Source of the DNA: Trileptium ribeirensis
Lineage: Eukaryota; Nematoda; Enoplea; Enoplida; Thoracostomopsidae
Direction: 5' to 3'
Assembly (NCBI GenBank): GCA_030248225.1
Contig: JASANE010019240.1
Coordinates: forward strand, 39,790 to 103,789
Length of the DNA stretch: 64,000 nucleotides
Part shown: in pieces, positions 60,400 through 64,000 of the stretch
Layout of the letters: each line of letters opens with the position of its first letter
Numbering within the stretch: position 1 is the first letter of the stretch
The notes under the pieces: generated by a model
The model's database searches: none
The model's input: the letters and a program-made list of their open reading frames with translations, nothing else
What the model was told of the DNA's origin: nothing
Position numbers and translations under genes: made by a program

Positions 60400-60995
60400 T
60401 GACATTTTCCGACGTTTTAGTTACAAATATTCCCGAGAATTCCCAACTTTGCCTCCCCAAAATGCACAATTTTCCTGTAGCCTAACAAAGCCTAACTTTT
60501 CCTTTCCCAAAAATTAACGATTTTCTTCTTTTCTGACAATGCCCGACTACTCCTACCCCAAAATTCTCGATTTTCTCGTTTTTCAAAAATTCATGACTAT
60601 TCCTACCCAAAAATTCCCGATTGTTCCTTCCGAAATATTCCTGACTTTACCATCTCCCGCAACTCCTGACTTTTCCTCCCGTTTTTTCCCGTTTTTCGAC
60701 TATTCCCGACTTTTCCTTCCCAAATATTTTCGATTTTCCCATTTCGCGATAATTTCCTTCTTTTCCTCCCTTAGATTTCCTGACATTTTCGTTACCCAGG
60801 AATTTCCGACTTTTCTTCTCAGAAATTCCCCAATTTTCTATTTCCGAAAAATTCCAAATTTGCACGTTTCTTTTCCTTTTTTCCGAAAATTCCGACGTTT
60901 GTTTTCCTATAATTTACGGCTTTCCCGTTTCCCGACGATTCCCCACCTATTCCTACCCAAAATTTCCCGATTTTCCTGTTTCCCAAAAATTCCCG
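60400..60995. repeat. pyrimidine-rich simple sequence (TTCCCGACTTTTCC-like)
   Basis: The plus strand is a decayed array of TTCCCGACTTTTCCT and CCCAAAAATTCCCGA blocks. It yields a 173-codon frame purely through skewed composition. It abuts the left border of direct repeat copy 2 at 61008. Confidence 0.7.
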
Positions 60996-61007
60996 ACAAT
61001 TACTCTT

Positions 61008-64000
61008 GTCTAACGACATCGTCAATTTGGTTACTCAAAAAGATTGCCACTACAAACTAATTTACCAACTCTGGTAAATTTGATAATTTCATTGCAGCGG
61101 CCTTATATCGGAGATTCAAGTCTCCGACGGCTTTCGTGCTGCGTTACTGCTATATACTAAAGCTGAGAACCTACAGAAATGTGTGCAAAAGCAAGACCAA
61201 AACCTACTATGAAATTGTGCATAAAACTGCATAAGGCAGGGAACTCTATTAACTTTGTGTCGACCCTGGCCGGATTTTGTCTGCCCGGGTCCACAATTTT
61301 CATAATTGTTGAATGAGCCACGGCTTTGCCGGGATTAATAGCTCAAATGGAGGGCCTAACGGGCCCCTATTTGTACGGTAAAAATCATTGAAATTCCTGG
61401 AAGGATCTTAAATTATAAACAGTTAAAGTTTTAGGTGGGGGTGGATCCCTATCGGGCCGTCGGGTTTGTGATTCCGACTTGATAATGTTGGGTTTCAGAA
61501 CGGTGTCCGGTAGCGGACATCCCTACGAAGAAAATATTAAAATATTTTAATTTTGCGTTTTCGCTGGGGCGGACCTCTTCAAGGCCGTCGGGTTTGGGGT
61601 TCCGACTCGAAATCGATATGTTTTAAAGTCACATTCGTTAGTGGGCATTACTACGAAGAAACTGCCAAAGTTTTAGCAAAATTCCTGGAGAAAAACCTAA
61701 GATATTTTGATTTTCATGTTTTGGTGGGGCGAGCCCTTTCAAGGTCGTCGGGTTTATGTTTCCGACGCGATATTTGAGCGTTTTACGTATCGAATCAAAT
61801 TCTCGGATCCTTCCCGAGATCCGGGTAAAATTTTAATCAAATCCCTAGGGTGATTCTCGAGATATATCAAATTTTCTACCTAGGTGAGCCGTCTCGCTCA
61901 CGGGGCGTTGTGTCAATATGTCTGTTTATGGTTCAATGTAAAATTTTAGCGTGTGGACATTGCCTACAACACTATTGCCTTATTAATAAAAAATTTGATA
62001 CTCCAAAATACGAATGAATTACTACTAACAGAGCGTCAAAAACAAATGGACGGACTGGCATTCAAAGAAATCGTAAAACCTATAAAATCTTGAAAACAAG
62101 TTTTGATAAATACCAAATAAAACTTGCGTGACCATGGACGATTCGGAGTTTTTCTATAAAATTTTCAACCAGAAATGTTTTGTTTAACCTCGGTCAGCTC
62201 AAAGAGTATATATCTAAATCCTAACTCGACTCAGAGAATCGTGTAAAGTCCGAATCTTTACGCGAGTATCGCGTTTATTTGTGTCCTAACTCAATGACCG
62301 AGGGAGGTTCCGCAGGACTCCGGCCATCTAATTAAGCGATGTGATCGGTTAACCAGGACTACGTGCCTGCGATACAAGCTAGGACGGGCAGGGCTAACAG
62401 GTAAATAGGAGCATGGACAGGGAATCCATGGAGTTTTAAGCTTACAGCTAATCAATGTGTGCTACACGGTCCTATCGTGACCATTCACCTAGTCTACGGT
62501 TCTATAACTACCCCATGAATCCCTGTCCACACTTACGTCCACGGCTCCTTGACTCGACGTCCATCGCGCGTCCATCCCATCGCAAAAACCAGTCGGGAAA
62601 ACCATAGAACCAAAGCAGAACAATGAAGTCAAGACATTAAAACTATAACCGTCGGAGTCGGTCTGCAAAACGACCGAACTGCGCGCTGCCGAAGTCGTAC
62701 TGAACGCTGCAGAGTAATTGCAACTCTGCTTTTATACTACAATTTGAAATTTTTTGAATTTTCGAATTATTTTCCGTTAAAGTGCTTATTCAGAGCTTAA
62801 AAGTCAGCATTGTCATCGGAACGAATTCCGATCATTTTTGGACAAATTTAATGTCCACATCTTACTTAATTATAATAATTTATTACCCTGTTGATATTAA
62901 ATTTGTATAAAATTCTGTATAAACTTACACTAACTTATTGCAATGTTTCTGGAAAGTTCCTAATAACCTTGCCGTTAAGCTGCAAACAGTTGAACTAAAC
63001 ATCAAACCATCAACTAACAACGTTATATTTGCTCATACAGCTCGGAAGCTTGGTCTCTGCGAATAATAGATTAACCTTGGTATAAAAATGAGCTTTAAGT
63101 TACTATAAACTTATATTAAGTTTGATATTTCCTACCCATCAATAAGCTTTATATAAAAGTGATGGTAGTTCAATGTTTGCTTAATCGACCGATACCGCGT
63201 CTTACTGATAAGGAGTCTTACTAGCTGTATACCAAGTTTATATCAAATTAGTATTAAAAGAATGTCGATTTAACTAGCACAATAAGTAAAGTTGCCACGG
63301 CTTGTGTGTTGAAACGCAAACACTCTAACCCAGTATGGAACTAAATTTAAACACTGCCCGTATTAATGTTCGTACTTTGATACTAAAATACCTGTGTTTA
63401 CCCAAGAAACATCGGCTCTCAACTGACTACTGCATCGCAGAGAAAACATCGGCATCTTCAGCAACGGACCAACTTTATATAAAACGCAATTCTAACTTTA
63501 TTTACTTAAATTTAATAATAATTTAATATTAGTCCTTACTTATTTTATATAAATACTTCAAAGTACTACTTGGGAAAAGAAACCCGGTTTGTGTAAACAA
63601 GAGAAAGCAGAGGCAAAGGGGTAAAAGGAGGTGGGGGTCCCTGGGCGATGGCCGGAGTGCCACTAAAGTCTCGGATTCGGACTCAGCCAGTTCGTCCGAG
63701 CATATCGATATGTAACAGGGCCGTATTCCGTCGGCAGGGGGAAAATGAGCTCTCGGGGGAGGGTCCATGCCAAATTTTTCCCAGGGCAGGGTGCTTTAAA
63801 CGGTTCCCGTGAATTCGGGGCACATTTTTCTGGTGTGTTCTATATATATATTTGGGTTAGTATCGACAAGGGGAATCTAATGAGGGGTTACACGCCGGTC
63901 GTGGCTTTCTTCCTGAAATCTTCGTATGGGGGTATCTAAAAGTGGGCGCAGCGGGACCGGTCCGGCACGATGCTACATACATAATTTTGTGTTCAATATT
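61008..64000 (+). repeat. 3-kb direct repeat, copy 2 (runs off right edge)
   Basis: Same order and orientation as 50185-53189, offset 10823 at the left border and 10811 at the window end. It carries an 11-base insertion near 62565. 62860-63450 is clearly more diverged than the sequence on either side. The GTCGG...CCGAC stem at 61750 is intact, whereas copy 1 has CTGAC there. Confidence 0.95.

Noticed and set aside
60539..61060. A 173-codon plus-strand open frame
   Set aside because: It comes from T/C-rich simple sequence (F/P/S/L-rich translation) and has no protein-like pattern.

Overview
This is a gene-poor, transposon-rich piece of an animal nuclear genome. It is AT-rich with GC-rich islands. 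It has spliced minus-strand exons with GT/AG borders, a TTAA-flanked piggyBac, Merlin, pogo/Tc1-mariner, hAT, CR1-type LINE and tRNA-SINE remnants, and many minisatellites. Nothing bacterial is seen: no operons and no ribosome-binding sites. The transposon mix fits an arthropod, perhaps an insect, but the species cannot be fixed from the sequence.

The best host-gene candidate is on the minus strand from 41368 down to at least 16263. Three exons (41368-40730, 29097-28920, 17035-16263) join in matching phases (0/0, then 1/1). They encode about 529 residues of a Ser/Asn/Gly/Gln-rich, low-complexity protein that I do not recognise. Both introns are about 11.5 kb and packed with mobile elements. 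At the left edge, a second spliced minus-strand reading frame (exon 636-378, intron 377-181, exon 180-1 running off the window) is a pogo/Tigger-type transposase or a gene derived from one.

Layout. 1-1.2 kb: pogo gene and its 5' flank. 2.6-3.8 kb: broken hAT (ZMYM1/DUF4371-type) transposase. 4.6-5.5 kb: pyrimidine-strand simple sequence. 5.8 kb: tRNA-SINE head. 9-10.8 kb: a GAGTAAAC-ended foldback MITE and a 32-bp minisatellite split by a relative of it. 11.2 kb: first copy of a GC-rich repeat whose second copy is at 46.8 kb. 14.8-15.4 kb: LINE end fused to a hAT fragment. 15.5-16.3 kb: GC-rich TIR element and host exon 3. 19-28 kb (intron 2): exact 90-bp duplication, 650-bp foldback, broken piggyBac, broken Merlin, a ~220-bp tandem repeat and a LINE zinc-knuckle fragment. 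28.9-29.1 kb: host exon 2. 29-40.7 kb (intron 1): satellites, a 1.15-kb pogo-type MITE with TA target duplication, a full hAT element with 8-bp TSD, a Tc1/mariner remnant and broken hAT/MITE copies. 40.7-41.4 kb: host exon 1.

42.8-46.7 kb: minisatellite followed by a decayed retroelement with gag-like and envelope-like reading frames but no recognisable pol. 48.1-49.2 kb: second full hAT element, inverted, with its own 8-bp TSD. 50.2-53.2 and 61.0-64.0 kb: a direct duplication of at least 3 kb at a spacing of 10.8 kb, rich in small GC stem-loops. 54.5-55.4 kb: CR1-like reverse-transcriptase end. 55.5-56.2 kb: an internally deleted Merlin derivative. 57.1 and 59.1 kb: two tRNA-SINE copies facing each other.

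The coding regions do not form a pathway. Apart from the host gene and the pogo frame, every protein signature is a transposable-element remnant. The most interesting material is the set of non-autonomous DNA-transposon families, several supported by exact target-site duplications, and the 10.8-kb-spaced duplication with a mosaic divergence pattern.
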